Source of the DNA: DASUGC01 sp035606665 | Lineage (GTDB): Bacteria; Acidobacteriota; Vicinamibacteria; Vicinamibacterales; SCN-69-37 | Direction: 5' to 3' | Assembly: GCA_035606665.1 (NCBI GenBank) | Contig: DATNEY010000047.1 | Coordinates: 1 to 64,000 of the forward strand | Length of the DNA: 64,000 nt | Part shown: one piece after another, positions 8,692 through 17,121 of the stretch | Position numbering within the stretch: the stretch's first letter is position 1 | Layout: each line of letters begins with the position of its first letter | The notes under the pieces: generated by a model | Database searches by the model: none | What the model was told of the DNA's origin: nothing | Seen by the model: the letters and a program-made list of their open reading frames with translations, nothing else | Program-made: the position numbers and the translations under genes

Positions 8692-10770
8692 CTACCGCTC
8701 GTTGCCGTCGCGAATCAGCACGCGATCGATCACGTCTCCCAGTCCCACACGATCCAGCAGATCCCAGCCTTCGATGACCCGCCCGAACACGGTGTACTGC
8801 CCGTCAAGATGCGGTTGCGGAGACAGGGCAATGAAGAACTGGCTTCCCCCGGTGTCGCGGCCATCGAGTGCCATTCCGAGGGTGCCCCGGACGAATGGCA
8901 GCGTATTGAGCTCGTCCCGAATCGCGTAGCCTGGCCCGCCTTCCCCGTCTCCACGCGGATCGCCGGCCTGGATGACGAAGTTCGGAATGAGGCGATGCAC
9001 CTTCAGGCCGTCGAAGAATCCCGACCGCGCCAGCTCGATGAAGGCCAGGGTCGTAAACGGCGCATCCACCATGTTCAACTCGAGATGAATGGTCCCGCCC
9101 CGCGTCTGAATGTACGCGTGCGGCGTGTACGCCGGGCGGAGAAGCCGATCCGACTCGAAGAAGGCGGCGTCCTGCCGAATCGGCGCAGGCCTGACCGGCG
9201 CTGCCTCCGCCACGCCTCCCTGCCGCAGCAACCGCGCGGCGGCCAGCCGAACCGCCCACTCGCGATCGCCAAGCGCCCGTGTCAAGGGCTCACGGCTCTC
9301 CGCCGCGGGGTACTTCGCGAGTGCATCGAGAGCCGCGACTCGGGCACCATGATTGGCATCGCTCTCGCCGCGGACATACGCGGCGGCGAGAGCGGCGGCG
9401 CCACCCTCAGGTCTGCGCTCACCAATGAGGGCTGCGGCAGTGGCGCGCACCACGAAATCCGGGGCCTGAAGCGCCTTGAGCAACGCTCCATCAGCATCTT
9501 TTCCGCCAACCTGCGCGAACGCGCGAAGCGCCGGCGCCTGCACGCGAATGTCCGAATCACTCAGCAGGTCCTCGAGGGCGGGACGCGCCTTGTCAGCAGG
9601 CAGGCGCGCCAGGACCGTCGCGAGATTCGCCCGCACCGACCAGTCGCGATCGCGCTCGCGCCCGCTCAACGCCAGCAGGAAGCCCTCAGTATCGAGACGC
9701 GCCGCCGCTGTCATCGCCGCCGCGCGCACGACAGGCGACGGCGATGCGAACAGATCGACCATCACCTCGAAGGCCCGGTTGTCTCCGATGTTGCCAATTG
9801 CCGCGATCGTTTCGAGGACGAGCGGCGCGGGCGTAGTCCGATCCTCCGCGAGGCCGACAAGCATCTGGACAGAGTCGCGTGCCGCGATCCGCCCGAGCGC
9901 CCGAATGGCCTCGGCCCGAAGACGGACGTCGAGATCGCGGCCAGCCGCGGCGCGCGTGGCCAGCTCCGCCGCGCGCCCATCCTTCAGCCCAGCCAAACCG
10001 CGGATCGCAAATGCCTGCGTATACACGCCGGGACCCGATGCGAGAGCTGCGAGGGGGCCCGCCGCACGTCGATCGGCGGAGCGCTGCAGCGCGAACGCCA
10101 CGGGCCACCATCGCGACACCGGAGCACCGTTGGCATCAAGCACGACGCGCGCGAGTGCGTCGTACTGCTTCAAGCGAACGAGCGCGAGGATCGACAGCCG
10201 GCACGCGTCTTCTGCGCCCGTCTTCGGAGCTTCGTCATCAGGCGCAATCGACGCGATGACTGCTGGGCAGCCAGCGGCCGCATCCGCCACTGCAGGGGCA
10301 GCGGACCCGTCACCGATGAGTCCCAGTCCTTCAGCGGCGCGCCCGCGCACGAGCGGCGACGGATCCTTCAGCGCCGTCTGCAGCGCGGGAAGACCCTGCG
10401 CATCGGCAAGAAGTCCAAGGGCGAAGGCCGCCGCGGCGCGCACGTTCTCCTCGGGATCTGAGAGTGCCGTGACGGCGATCGGCACGCCCGACGGCATCGC
10501 GACACGCCCGACGGCCACAACGGCCCGGCGCCGTATGCCCGCATCGGGATCGCGCGCGAGCACCGCGAGGTCCGCGCCGAGTGCGGCATCGCTCAGGACA
10601 CGCGACTGCTCCAGTCGCAGAATCCACCCGGCCTTGCGTTCGGCAGAGATGACCGGCGCCGCTGGCGCCGCAGCCGCCGGTGGCGCGACCACGGCGGCAG
10701 GCGCACACGCGGACACCGCTCCGCCAATAGAGAGACAGAGTGCCGAGGCACCCAACAAGCGGTGGGTCAT
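8692..10770 (-). CDS. HEAT-repeat lipoprotein with C-terminal cyclophilin peptidyl-prolyl isomerase domain
   Basis: 692 residues from ATG 10770, which forms an ATGA overlap with the upstream gene. An N-terminal lipoprotein signal with the lipobox VSAC (Cys22) predicts lipid anchoring outside the inner membrane. An Ala/Pro linker follows, then about residues 60-500 are tandem HEAT/PBS-type repeats (recurring LxDPxxxVRxxAxxALG). The last 160 residues are a cyclophilin, with YIQTRGGTIHLEL, GFFDGLKVHRLIPNFVIQAG and GGSQFFIALSPQPHLDGQY. Inferred role: a periplasmic folding catalyst with a protein-binding scaffold. Convergent with the small transcript at 8323. Confidence 0.85.
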   Translation of the reverse strand: MTHRLLGASALCLSIGGAVSACAPAAVVAPPAAAAPAAPVISAERKAGWILRLEQSRVLSDAALGADLAVLARDPDAGIRRRAVVAVGRVAMPSGVPIAVTALSDPEENVRAAAAFALGLLADAQGLPALQTALKDPSPLVRGRAAEGLGLIGDGSAAPAVADAAAGCPAVIASIAPDDEAPKTGAEDACRLSILALVRLKQYDALARVVLDANGAPVSRWWPVAFALQRSADRRAAGPLAALASGPGVYTQAFAIRGLAGLKDGRAAELATRAAAGRDLDVRLRAEAIRALGRIAARDSVQMLVGLAEDRTTPAPLVLETIAAIGNIGDNRAFEVMVDLFASPSPVVRAAAMTAAARLDTEGFLLALSGRERDRDWSVRANLATVLARLPADKARPALEDLLSDSDIRVQAPALRAFAQVGGKDADGALLKALQAPDFVVRATAAALIGERRPEGGAAALAAAYVRGESDANHGARVAALDALAKYPAAESREPLTRALGDREWAVRLAAARLLRQGGVAEAAPVRPAPIRQDAAFFESDRLLRPAYTPHAYIQTRGGTIHLELNMVDAPFTTLAFIELARSGFFDGLKVHRLIPNFVIQAGDPRGDGEGGPGYAIRDELNTLPFVRGTLGMALDGRDTGGSQFFIALSPQPHLDGQYTVFGRVIEGWDLLDRVGLGDVIDRVLIRDGNER

Positions 10771-11879
10771 GGTGCGTGAAACCTCGTCGCGCGCACGGTC
10801 ACGTGCTTGACGCGGTCGGCCTCGGGCACGACGCCGATGCCGGGACCGGGAGGTACGAGGATCGTCCCATCGGGCCGGACGTCGATCGCCGGCTCGATCA
10901 AATCCGGGACGAAATACCGCCGGCTCGCGGCCACGTCGCCTGGCAACGTGAATCCGGGCAACGTCGAGAGATGAAGATTGTGGGCGCGCCCGATCCCCGT
11001 TTCGAGCATGCCGCCATGCCAGAGCGGCACCTGGCGTGACACAGCGGTCGCGTGGACGGCCAGGGACGGCGCAAACCCGCCCAGACGTCCCGGCTTGATG
11101 TTGATGATGCGGCACGCCTTCAAGTCGAGCGCGTCGGCGGCCAGCTGCGGACTGTGGATCGATTCGTCGAGGCAGATTGGCGTCGCGAGCCCGGCCTGCA
11201 GCCGCGCGTGCTGGACGAGATCGTCGTAGTCGAGGGGCTGCTCGATCATCATCAATCCGAACTCGTCGAGCGCCTCGAGGCTGCCTGCGTCGGCCGGCGT
11301 ATAGGCGGCGTTCGCATCCACCATCAGCGGCAGGTCGCCGTAGGCTTTACGAAGGGCCTCGACAGGCCGGCGATCCCAGCCGGGCTTGATCTTGATCTTC
11401 ACGCGGCGGTATCCAGCCGCGCGTTCCTCGGCGACGCGTTCGACGAGCGCCTCGACTGAATCCTGAATCCCGATCGACACGCCGGCCTCGATCGGCCGCG
11501 CTTTCGCGCCTAGCGCTTCGCAGAGGGGCCGTCCTTCGAGACGCGCCTGGAGATCCCAGGCAGCCATCTCGAGCGCCGCCTTGGCCATGTTGTGGCCGCG
11601 CACATGGTGCAATGACGCGAAGATCTCGTTGGCCTGAAGGTCCCTCCCGAACACCGCAGGGATCAGGTACCGCTCGAGGACGTGCCACGCGGTGGTCGAA
11701 TCCTCCGCGCTGTAGAAAGGGCCGGCGTCCGCCACGCATTCGCCCCAGCCCACGTCACCGGTGTCGCTCTCGACATCAACGAGGATCGCCTCACGGGCGG
11801 ACATGAGGCCGAAGCTCGTCTCGAACGAGCGGACGAGCGGCATCCGCACGAGCGTGAGCCCGATCGACCGAAGGCGCAT
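10767..11879 (-). CDS. menC: Enolase-superfamily o-succinylbenzoate synthase / N-acylamino acid racemase-like enzyme
   Basis: 370 residues, matching the OSBS/NSAR subfamily. Seen: the KxK region KIKIKPGWD (residues 161-169), metal ligands Asp188 (VDAN), Glu213 (MIEQP) and Asp238 (CLDES), and the second catalytic Lys262 (NIKPGR). OSBS makes o-succinylbenzoate for menaquinone; close relatives racemise N-succinyl amino acids, and sequence alone does not separate the two. No other men gene is nearby, so the symbol is tentative. Its stop overlaps the start of the HEAT-cyclophilin gene. Start ATG 11879 lies 6 nt after TACCAT. Confidence 0.85.
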   Translation of the reverse strand: MRLRSIGLTLVRMPLVRSFETSFGLMSAREAILVDVESDTGDVGWGECVADAGPFYSAEDSTTAWHVLERYLIPAVFGRDLQANEIFASLHHVRGHNMAKAALEMAAWDLQARLEGRPLCEALGAKARPIEAGVSIGIQDSVEALVERVAEERAAGYRRVKIKIKPGWDRRPVEALRKAYGDLPLMVDANAAYTPADAGSLEALDEFGLMMIEQPLDYDDLVQHARLQAGLATPICLDESIHSPQLAADALDLKACRIINIKPGRLGGFAPSLAVHATAVSRQVPLWHGGMLETGIGRAHNLHLSTLPGFTLPGDVAASRRYFVPDLIEPAIDVRPDGTILVPPGPGIGVVPEADRVKHVTVRATRFHAP

Positions 11880-11884
11880 AAGGG

Positions 11885-11891
11885 TATGGTA
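11885..11891. promoter_or_regulatory. Overlapping divergent -10 elements for menC-like gene and deoxynucleoside kinase
   Basis: Plus strand TATGGT 11885-11890 points to the kinase; minus strand TACCAT (11891-11886) points to the menC-like gene, ending 6 nt before its ATG. The two genes share almost the same bases as promoter, leaving one transcript leaderless and the other with a very short leader. Confidence 0.4.
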
Positions 11892-11903
11892 GCGTTTCTG
11901 CGC

Positions 11904-12548
11904 GTGGACTTTCGCTACCTCGCCATCGAGGGACCGCCGGGACTCGGCAAGTCAGTGCTCGCAGAGCGGCTCGCCGCGCGACTCGACGCCACGGTCGTGA
12001 AGGACGACGGCGAGAATCCGTTCCTCGCGGATTTCTACGCCGGCCGCGGCGGCGCGGCGTTCCAGGCGCAGCTCTTCTTCACGCTCGCGCGTCATCGGAA
12101 GCTGCAGCAACTGCGGCAGGGCGATCTGTTCAGCCAGACGACCATCTGCGACTTCGTGTTCGAGCGCGATCGGATCTACGCGTTCGCGAACCTCGACGAC
12201 AACGAGCTCTTCATCTATCAACGGCTGTACGACCTCGTCGCGCGCGATCTTCCGCTCCCCGACCTGGTCGTCTACCTGCAGGCGCCCGTCGAGCTGCTGA
12301 AGCGCCTTCGCCGCGAGCGTGCGAAACGGGCGGAGGACGACACACCGCTCCCGAGCGAGGATTACCTGGCCGAAGTCGGCGAAGCCTACAACCATTTCTT
12401 TTTTCACTACGCGGCGACACCGCTTCTGGTGGTGGAGACCTCGCATATCGATCTCGGCTGGGGCGACGACACCGTCGAGGATCTCGTGCGGCAGATCAAG
12501 CTCCACGGCAAGGGCACGCAGTACTACGTTCCGCGTACGGGCGCATGA
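11904..12548 (+). CDS. Deoxynucleoside kinase (dNK/thymidylate kinase-like fold)
   Basis: Phosphorylates deoxynucleosides in nucleotide salvage. 214 residues from GTG 11904; ATG 11886 is in frame but overlaps the -10 hexamer. Seen: P-loop IEGPPGLGKSVLAERL at the N-terminus, a central FVFERDRIYA segment with the family-typical DRxxA-like site, VVYLQAPVELLKRLRRE (lid precursor), and a C-terminal HIDLGW block. The family covers deoxyadenosine, deoxyguanosine and deoxycytidine kinases; substrate cannot be set here. Followed by the 7-mer palindromic array and accD. Confidence 0.85.
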   Translation: MDFRYLAIEGPPGLGKSVLAERLAARLDATVVKDDGENPFLADFYAGRGGAAFQAQLFFTLARHRKLQQLRQGDLFSQTTICDFVFERDRIYAFANLDDNELFIYQRLYDLVARDLPLPDLVVYLQAPVELLKRLRRERAKRAEDDTPLPSEDYLAEVGEAYNHFFFHYAATPLLVVETSHIDLGWGDDTVEDLVRQIKLHGKGTQYYVPRTGA

Positions 12549-12557
12549 CGCTTCGCG

Positions 12558-12627
12558 AAGTTCGAAGTTCACGGTTCGAAGTTCGAAGTTCGAAAACAAT
12601 TCGAACTTTGAACTTCGAACTTCGAAC
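12558..12627 (+). repeat. Palindromic heptamer array between kinase and accD
   Basis: Five 7-bp units of AAGTTCG type (12558-12592) are followed by an AAAACAA spacer and four inverted TTCGAAC-type units (12600-12627). The two arms can fold into a hairpin of about 30 bp. It fills most of the 97-nt gap between two same-strand genes. Confidence 0.9.
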
Positions 12628-12632
12628 TTTGC

Positions 12633-12638
12633 CATAAT
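12633..12638 (+). promoter_or_regulatory. Putative -10 element (CATAAT) for accD
   Basis: CATAAT ends 7 nt before the accD ATG, directly after the palindromic array. No Shine-Dalgarno lies between. This layout predicts a leaderless or near-leaderless accD transcript. Confidence 0.45.
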
Positions 12639-12645
12639 CACCCCA

Positions 12646-13566
12646 ATGGCCTGGTTCAAGAAGACCAGAAAGCCGATCAAGGCGAACGAGAAGTCCAGCC
12701 GCGTTCCGGAAGGCCTGTGGGTCAAGTGCCCGTCCTGCGGCCGCGCGATCTACAACAAGGAGCTCGTTGACAACCTCCAGGTCTGCGCGAAGTGCGGCCA
12801 TCACTTCCGCATGAACGCGACGGAGCGCCTGAAGCTGCTCTTCGATGGTGAGTGGACGGAATACGACGCCGGCCTGCGCTCGATCGATCCGCTCAAGTTC
12901 GTCGACACGAAGCCGTACCGGTCGCGGCTCGAGAGCAGCATCAAGGCCACCGGCCTCAACGACGCCATCATTGTCGGCTCGGGTTCGCTCGATGGCGTGC
13001 CCGTGGTGATCGCGTCGATGGAGTACAGCTTCATCGGCGGCAGCATGGGCGTGGTCGTCGGCGAAAAGATCACCCACGGGGCCGAGATCGCCCTCGAATC
13101 ACGCTGCCCGCTCGTCGTCGTCTCGTGCTCCGGCGGCGCGCGGATGATGGAGGGCGCGCTCTCGCTGATGCAGATGGCAAAAATCAGCGCCGCGCTCGGC
13201 CGTCTGGATCGCGCGGGCCTGCCCTACATTTCGATCCTGACGGATCCGACGACGGGAGGCGTGACGGCGAGCTTTGCGATGCTCGGCGACCTCAATATCG
13301 CCGAGCCGAAGGCGCTGATCGGCTTCGCCGGCCCGCGCGTCATCGAGCAGACGATCCGTCAGAAGCTCCCGGCCGGTTTCCAGCGCAGCGAGTTCCTGAT
13401 CGAGAAGGGCTTCATCGACCTGATCGTGGATCGTCGTGATCTGAAGGCGACGCTCGCGAGGACGCTGCGGGCGATGATGGGCCTGGGACCCTCGGTGCCC
13501 AGGCCCGCGGCGCCGCCGCCTCAACCACCAGCTGCGCCGGCGGAACCGCCGGTGCAGGAGTCATAA
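12646..13566 (+). CDS. accD: Acetyl-CoA carboxylase carboxyltransferase subunit beta
   Basis: Forms malonyl-CoA with AccA in fatty acid synthesis. 306 residues. Seen: N-terminal zinc ribbon with CPSCGRAIY and CAKCGHHFRMN (four Cys), then the crotonase-like carboxyltransferase domain with SYSCSGGAR-type text VVSCSGGARMMEG, LTDPTTGGVTASFAMLGD and IGFAGPRVIEQT. The C-terminus ends in a Pro/Ala-rich tail. It is followed 4 nt later by folC, the accD-folC pairing seen in many bacteria. Confidence 0.97.
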   Translation: MAWFKKTRKPIKANEKSSRVPEGLWVKCPSCGRAIYNKELVDNLQVCAKCGHHFRMNATERLKLLFDGEWTEYDAGLRSIDPLKFVDTKPYRSRLESSIKATGLNDAIIVGSGSLDGVPVVIASMEYSFIGGSMGVVVGEKITHGAEIALESRCPLVVVSCSGGARMMEGALSLMQMAKISAALGRLDRAGLPYISILTDPTTGGVTASFAMLGDLNIAEPKALIGFAGPRVIEQTIRQKLPAGFQRSEFLIEKGFIDLIVDRRDLKATLARTLRAMMGLGPSVPRPAAPPPQPPAAPAEPPVQES

Positions 13567-13570
13567 CGCA

Positions 13571-14839
13571 TTGACGGGAGCTTCACGGCGAGCCCTTTTC
13601 GCACTGGAAACCTTCGGCATCAAGCTCGGCCTGGAACAGATTCGCGCGCTTCTCGAGCTGCTCGGACATCCCGAGCGCTCCTATCCGAGCCTGGTCATCG
13701 CGGGTACGAACGGCAAGGGATCGGTGACGGCCATGGTCGAGCGCGGTCTTCGCGCCGCGGGCTACCGGACCGGCCGCTACATCTCGCCGCATCTCGTTCA
13801 TCTCGAGGAGCGTTTCGCCATCGATGGCCAACCGATTTCGAGCGCGCGACTCGATTCGCTCGCCGAGAAGGTGATGGATGTCGCGGCCTCGCTCCCTGCC
13901 CCGCCGAGCTTCTTCGAGGCCACAACGGCGATCGCCCTCGAGGAATTTCGCCGGGATGCGGTGGACGTGGCGGTACTTGAAGTCGGCCTCGGGGGCCGGC
14001 TGGACGCGACCAACGCCGTGGACTCCAAAGCCGTGGCAATCACCGCGGTGGACTTCGACCACCAGATGCACCTGGGCAGCACCATCGAGGAGATCTCGCG
14101 CGAGAAAGCCGGCGTCATCAAGCGCGGCGGCCTGACGATCCTTGGCGAGAACCCGTCGCCGGTGTGCCGAATCATCATCGAGGTGGCCTCACTCGTCGGA
14201 TCGGATCTCGTCTACGCGGCGGATGGCGTCGCGGCGGAAACGGAAATGATTGACGGCAGAATCACGGCCTCAATCGCGACCCCCCGAGCGAGCTATGCCG
14301 GGCTGACGCTCGCGCTTCGCGGGCGTCACCAAGTTGCCAACGCGATCACGGCCATCCGGCTGTTGGAGGAGCTGGACGCCAGGCGGATGTTCGTCATTCC
14401 CCAGGAGGCCATCCGGACCGGCGTCGAGCAGGCGGTCTGGCCGGCCAGACTGGAACTGATCGAGCGCGACGGCCGTCAGGTTCTTATCGATGGGGCTCAC
14501 AACCCGGCCGGTGCCCGCTCCCTCGCAACGTACGTCCTGGAGGTCTTCGAGCGGCCTCTGCCGATGGTGCTTGGAGTGATGCGCGACAAGGAGATCGACG
14601 AGATCGTCCGCGCGCTCGCACCGGCGGCGTCTCACTTCATCTGCACCGCCGCGCAGTCCCCGCGTGCCGCAACCCCTGCGGAGCTCGCCGATGCGGTGAG
14701 TCGGGTGGCGCCGGCGATTCCGGTCACGATCGCAGACCGAGCGGCGCACGCCCTCGCCGCCGCTCGCGACATGGGCCCGACAACCGTCGTCGCGGGGTCG
14801 CTGTACCTGGCCGGCGAGATCCGGGCAGAATTGATGTGA
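13571..14839 (+). CDS. folC: Bifunctional folylpolyglutamate / dihydrofolate synthase
   Basis: Adds glutamate to dihydropteroate and folates. 422 residues from TTG 13571, 4 nt after accD. Seen: AGTNGKGSVTAMVERGL (P-loop, residues 43-59), the ISPHLVHLEERF block, LEVGLGGRLDATN, and the Mur-ligase-like ending IDGAHNPAGARSLATYV. The stop TGA is shared with the lptD ATG (TGATG), suggesting translational coupling. Confidence 0.95.
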   Translation: MTGASRRALFALETFGIKLGLEQIRALLELLGHPERSYPSLVIAGTNGKGSVTAMVERGLRAAGYRTGRYISPHLVHLEERFAIDGQPISSARLDSLAEKVMDVAASLPAPPSFFEATTAIALEEFRRDAVDVAVLEVGLGGRLDATNAVDSKAVAITAVDFDHQMHLGSTIEEISREKAGVIKRGGLTILGENPSPVCRIIIEVASLVGSDLVYAADGVAAETEMIDGRITASIATPRASYAGLTLALRGRHQVANAITAIRLLEELDARRMFVIPQEAIRTGVEQAVWPARLELIERDGRQVLIDGAHNPAGARSLATYVLEVFERPLPMVLGVMRDKEIDEIVRALAPAASHFICTAAQSPRAATPAELADAVSRVAPAIPVTIADRAAHALAAARDMGPTTVVAGSLYLAGEIRAELM

Positions 14840-17109
14840 TGCGCCGGCTCCTTCTACTGTCGTCGCTCTGCTGGCTCCTGACCCCGGCGCCGGCATCCGC
14901 GCAAACCGAATCCAGTCCCCTCGCCAACTGTAAGACCTGGAAGGTCTCCGTCGCCGGCCGGCAGAGCATGGTCGCGACCGAAGGCATTCTTTCCGGGGAT
15001 GCGCGGTTCGACTGCGACGAGACCAGCATCTTCGCGGACGAGATCACCTGGGATGAGAAGACGCTTCGCGCCAAGGGTCACATCCTGGTGATCCAGGACG
15101 GACTGCGCGTCACGGCCGAGCGCGCGGAAATGGACAGGAAGACGCACCTCGGCACCTTCTATAAGGCCGCGGGCACGGCCCGCCTGACCGACAACAAGAT
15201 CGAGCCGGGCATGTTCGGGACGCTCGAGCCGGAAGTGAGTTTCTACGCAGAGAAAGTCGAGAAGATCGGTCCGCGCACGTACCGCCTCACCGACGGGTGG
15301 TTCTCGACCTGCGTGCAGGCGAACCCCAGGTGGGACTTCCGCGGGTCATCGGGCACGGTCACGCTCAACAAACGGATGCTGCTGCGAAACGCTGTCCTTC
15401 GGGTGAAGGGCGTGCCGGTGATGTACCTCCCCCTCATTTATTACCCGATGGGCGAGGATGACCGGTCCACGGGGTTCCTGATTCCGCAGTACGAGACTTC
15501 GACGGTGCAGGGCCGGGGCGTGAAGAACACTTTCTTCTGGGCCATCAACCGCAGTCAGGACGCGACCATCGAGCACGACTGGCTCTCCAAAGCCGGACAG
15601 GGCATCGCGGGCTACTACCGGTTTGTGTCGGCGCCGGGCTCGAAGGGCGAACTGCAATTGAAGATGTTCGACGGGAAAGAGCGGCTCAACGACGACGGCA
15701 CCATTGCGCTGTCGGCGCGCCGCTCGTACGAAGCCCGGGGCAGCATGAACCAGAAGCTCGATAGTTACGGGCGCTGGCGGGCGTTCGGAAACGCGCGCTA
15801 CTTCACGGACGTTTCGACGCTGCAGCTGTACCAGAGCAGCGATGAAGCCACGCGACGCACTCGCTACTTTCAAGGCTCGGTCACAGGCGGATTCAAACGC
15901 TTTCGACTGACCGCCGTCGCGAATCAGACGGACTACTACACGGGTCTGACGTCTGCACAGCGGATGGGCCGGCTGCCGTCGGTCGGCCTGTCGATGTCCG
16001 ACAAGGGAATCCGCAAGACCGGCATCGGGTCCAGGATCTACTTCGGTGCGAATGCGGAACTGGCCGGCATTACGAATCAGGCGGATATCTCGCAGCCTTC
16101 GACCAACAAGAGTCTCTGGCGGTTCGACGCGGCGCCGACGATCAGGGCGCCTCTGAGCATGCTGTCGTACCTGAACGCGTCCGGATCGGCATCCATGCGT
16201 TTCACCCACTGGACCGACAGCCTCGATCCGGTCACGGGCACGCCCGAGCCGGTCTCGATCTCACGGCGGCTGTTCGATCTGAGAGCGGACGTTTCCGGGC
16301 CGACGTTCGCACGCGTGTATCGCACGCCGAAGAGCGCCTACGCCGAGGGCTTCAGGCACGTCATCGAACCGCGGGCGTCCATCGCATGGCTGAGCCCGTT
16401 CGAGCACGTGAACAACATCATCAACAACGACTACGGCGTGGACTGTCAGGTCGGCGGAAACACGACGATCGGCTATTCGCTCTACAACAGGGTTTCCGCC
16501 AAACGAAAGCGGGCCGACGGCTCCAGCCAGCTGAAGGAAATCTTCTCGACGAACATCAGCCAGAGCTACTACACACTGGCCGGCGCGAGCGCGTGCGACA
16601 CGCAGTATCAGACGACATCGGTGGGCCAGTTCAGCGCCGTGCAGTTCGCGGCCACCGTTTCCCCCACAGACACGTTTTCAGGCCGCTTCCAGATGTACCT
16701 CGATTCGCATACGCGTCAGCCGCAGTCCTACAGCGCGTCCGTGTCGGCGTACGGCCGCCTCACGCAGGTCTCGGCGATCTGGACGAAGCGACAATTTCTC
16801 GCGAACGTTCCCGGCTTCGACAATCCCGCGAGTGCTGCGCACTCCATCTCGGGCTGGGGCACGCTGACGTCTCCGGGCGGCCGGGTCAAGGGCACCTTCG
16901 GGCTGCAGGTGGACGTCAAGAACAAGCTCTTCCTGCAACAGCGTGTCGGAGTCTCGTACGGCGCGCAGTGTTGCGGCATCGCGCTCGATTACCAGGTGCT
17001 GAACCAGCAGCATCTGCCGGGCGGCAAGACCGACCATCGATTCAACATTTCATTCACCCTGGCCGGGATCGGAAGCTTCGTCAGTCCTCTGGGGTCCTTT
17101 GGGCGATAA
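14839..17109 (+). CDS. lptD: LPS-assembly outer membrane protein LptD
   Basis: Outer-membrane beta-barrel that inserts LPS delivered through the Lpt bridge. 756 residues. A signal peptide ends near residue 22 (ASAQ). An OstA/LptA-like domain spans about residues 40-130 (LRAKGHILVIQDG); the LptD region contains PVMYLPLIYYPMGEDDRSTG and alternating aromatic beta-strand patterns to the end. Cys residues are few, including CQV and CCG near the C-terminal half. Its presence is the strongest evidence for an LPS outer membrane. Its TAA stop falls within a GATAAT hexamer. Confidence 0.93.
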   Translation: MRRLLLLSSLCWLLTPAPASAQTESSPLANCKTWKVSVAGRQSMVATEGILSGDARFDCDETSIFADEITWDEKTLRAKGHILVIQDGLRVTAERAEMDRKTHLGTFYKAAGTARLTDNKIEPGMFGTLEPEVSFYAEKVEKIGPRTYRLTDGWFSTCVQANPRWDFRGSSGTVTLNKRMLLRNAVLRVKGVPVMYLPLIYYPMGEDDRSTGFLIPQYETSTVQGRGVKNTFFWAINRSQDATIEHDWLSKAGQGIAGYYRFVSAPGSKGELQLKMFDGKERLNDDGTIALSARRSYEARGSMNQKLDSYGRWRAFGNARYFTDVSTLQLYQSSDEATRRTRYFQGSVTGGFKRFRLTAVANQTDYYTGLTSAQRMGRLPSVGLSMSDKGIRKTGIGSRIYFGANAELAGITNQADISQPSTNKSLWRFDAAPTIRAPLSMLSYLNASGSASMRFTHWTDSLDPVTGTPEPVSISRRLFDLRADVSGPTFARVYRTPKSAYAEGFRHVIEPRASIAWLSPFEHVNNIINNDYGVDCQVGGNTTIGYSLYNRVSAKRKRADGSSQLKEIFSTNISQSYYTLAGASACDTQYQTTSVGQFSAVQFAATVSPTDTFSGRFQMYLDSHTRQPQSYSASVSAYGRLTQVSAIWTKRQFLANVPGFDNPASAAHSISGWGTLTSPGGRVKGTFGLQVDVKNKLFLQQRVGVSYGAQCCGIALDYQVLNQQHLPGGKTDHRFNISFTLAGIGSFVSPLGSFGR

Positions 17110-17110
17110 T
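17105..17110 (+). promoter_or_regulatory. Putative -10 element (GATAAT) before rfbB
   Basis: GATAAT overlaps the lptD stop codon and ends 11 nt before the rfbB ATG, which would leave a leader of about 5 nt. No -35 is evident. rfbB might therefore have its own promoter besides read-through from lptD. Confidence 0.3.
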
Positions 17111-17121
17111 GTTCGGCGCTG

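Noticed and set aside
8671..10461. Long plus-strand frame opposite the HEAT-cyclophilin gene
   Set aside because: Starts inside the terminator region and has no domain; the minus-strand frame has a lipobox, HEAT repeats and a cyclophilin.
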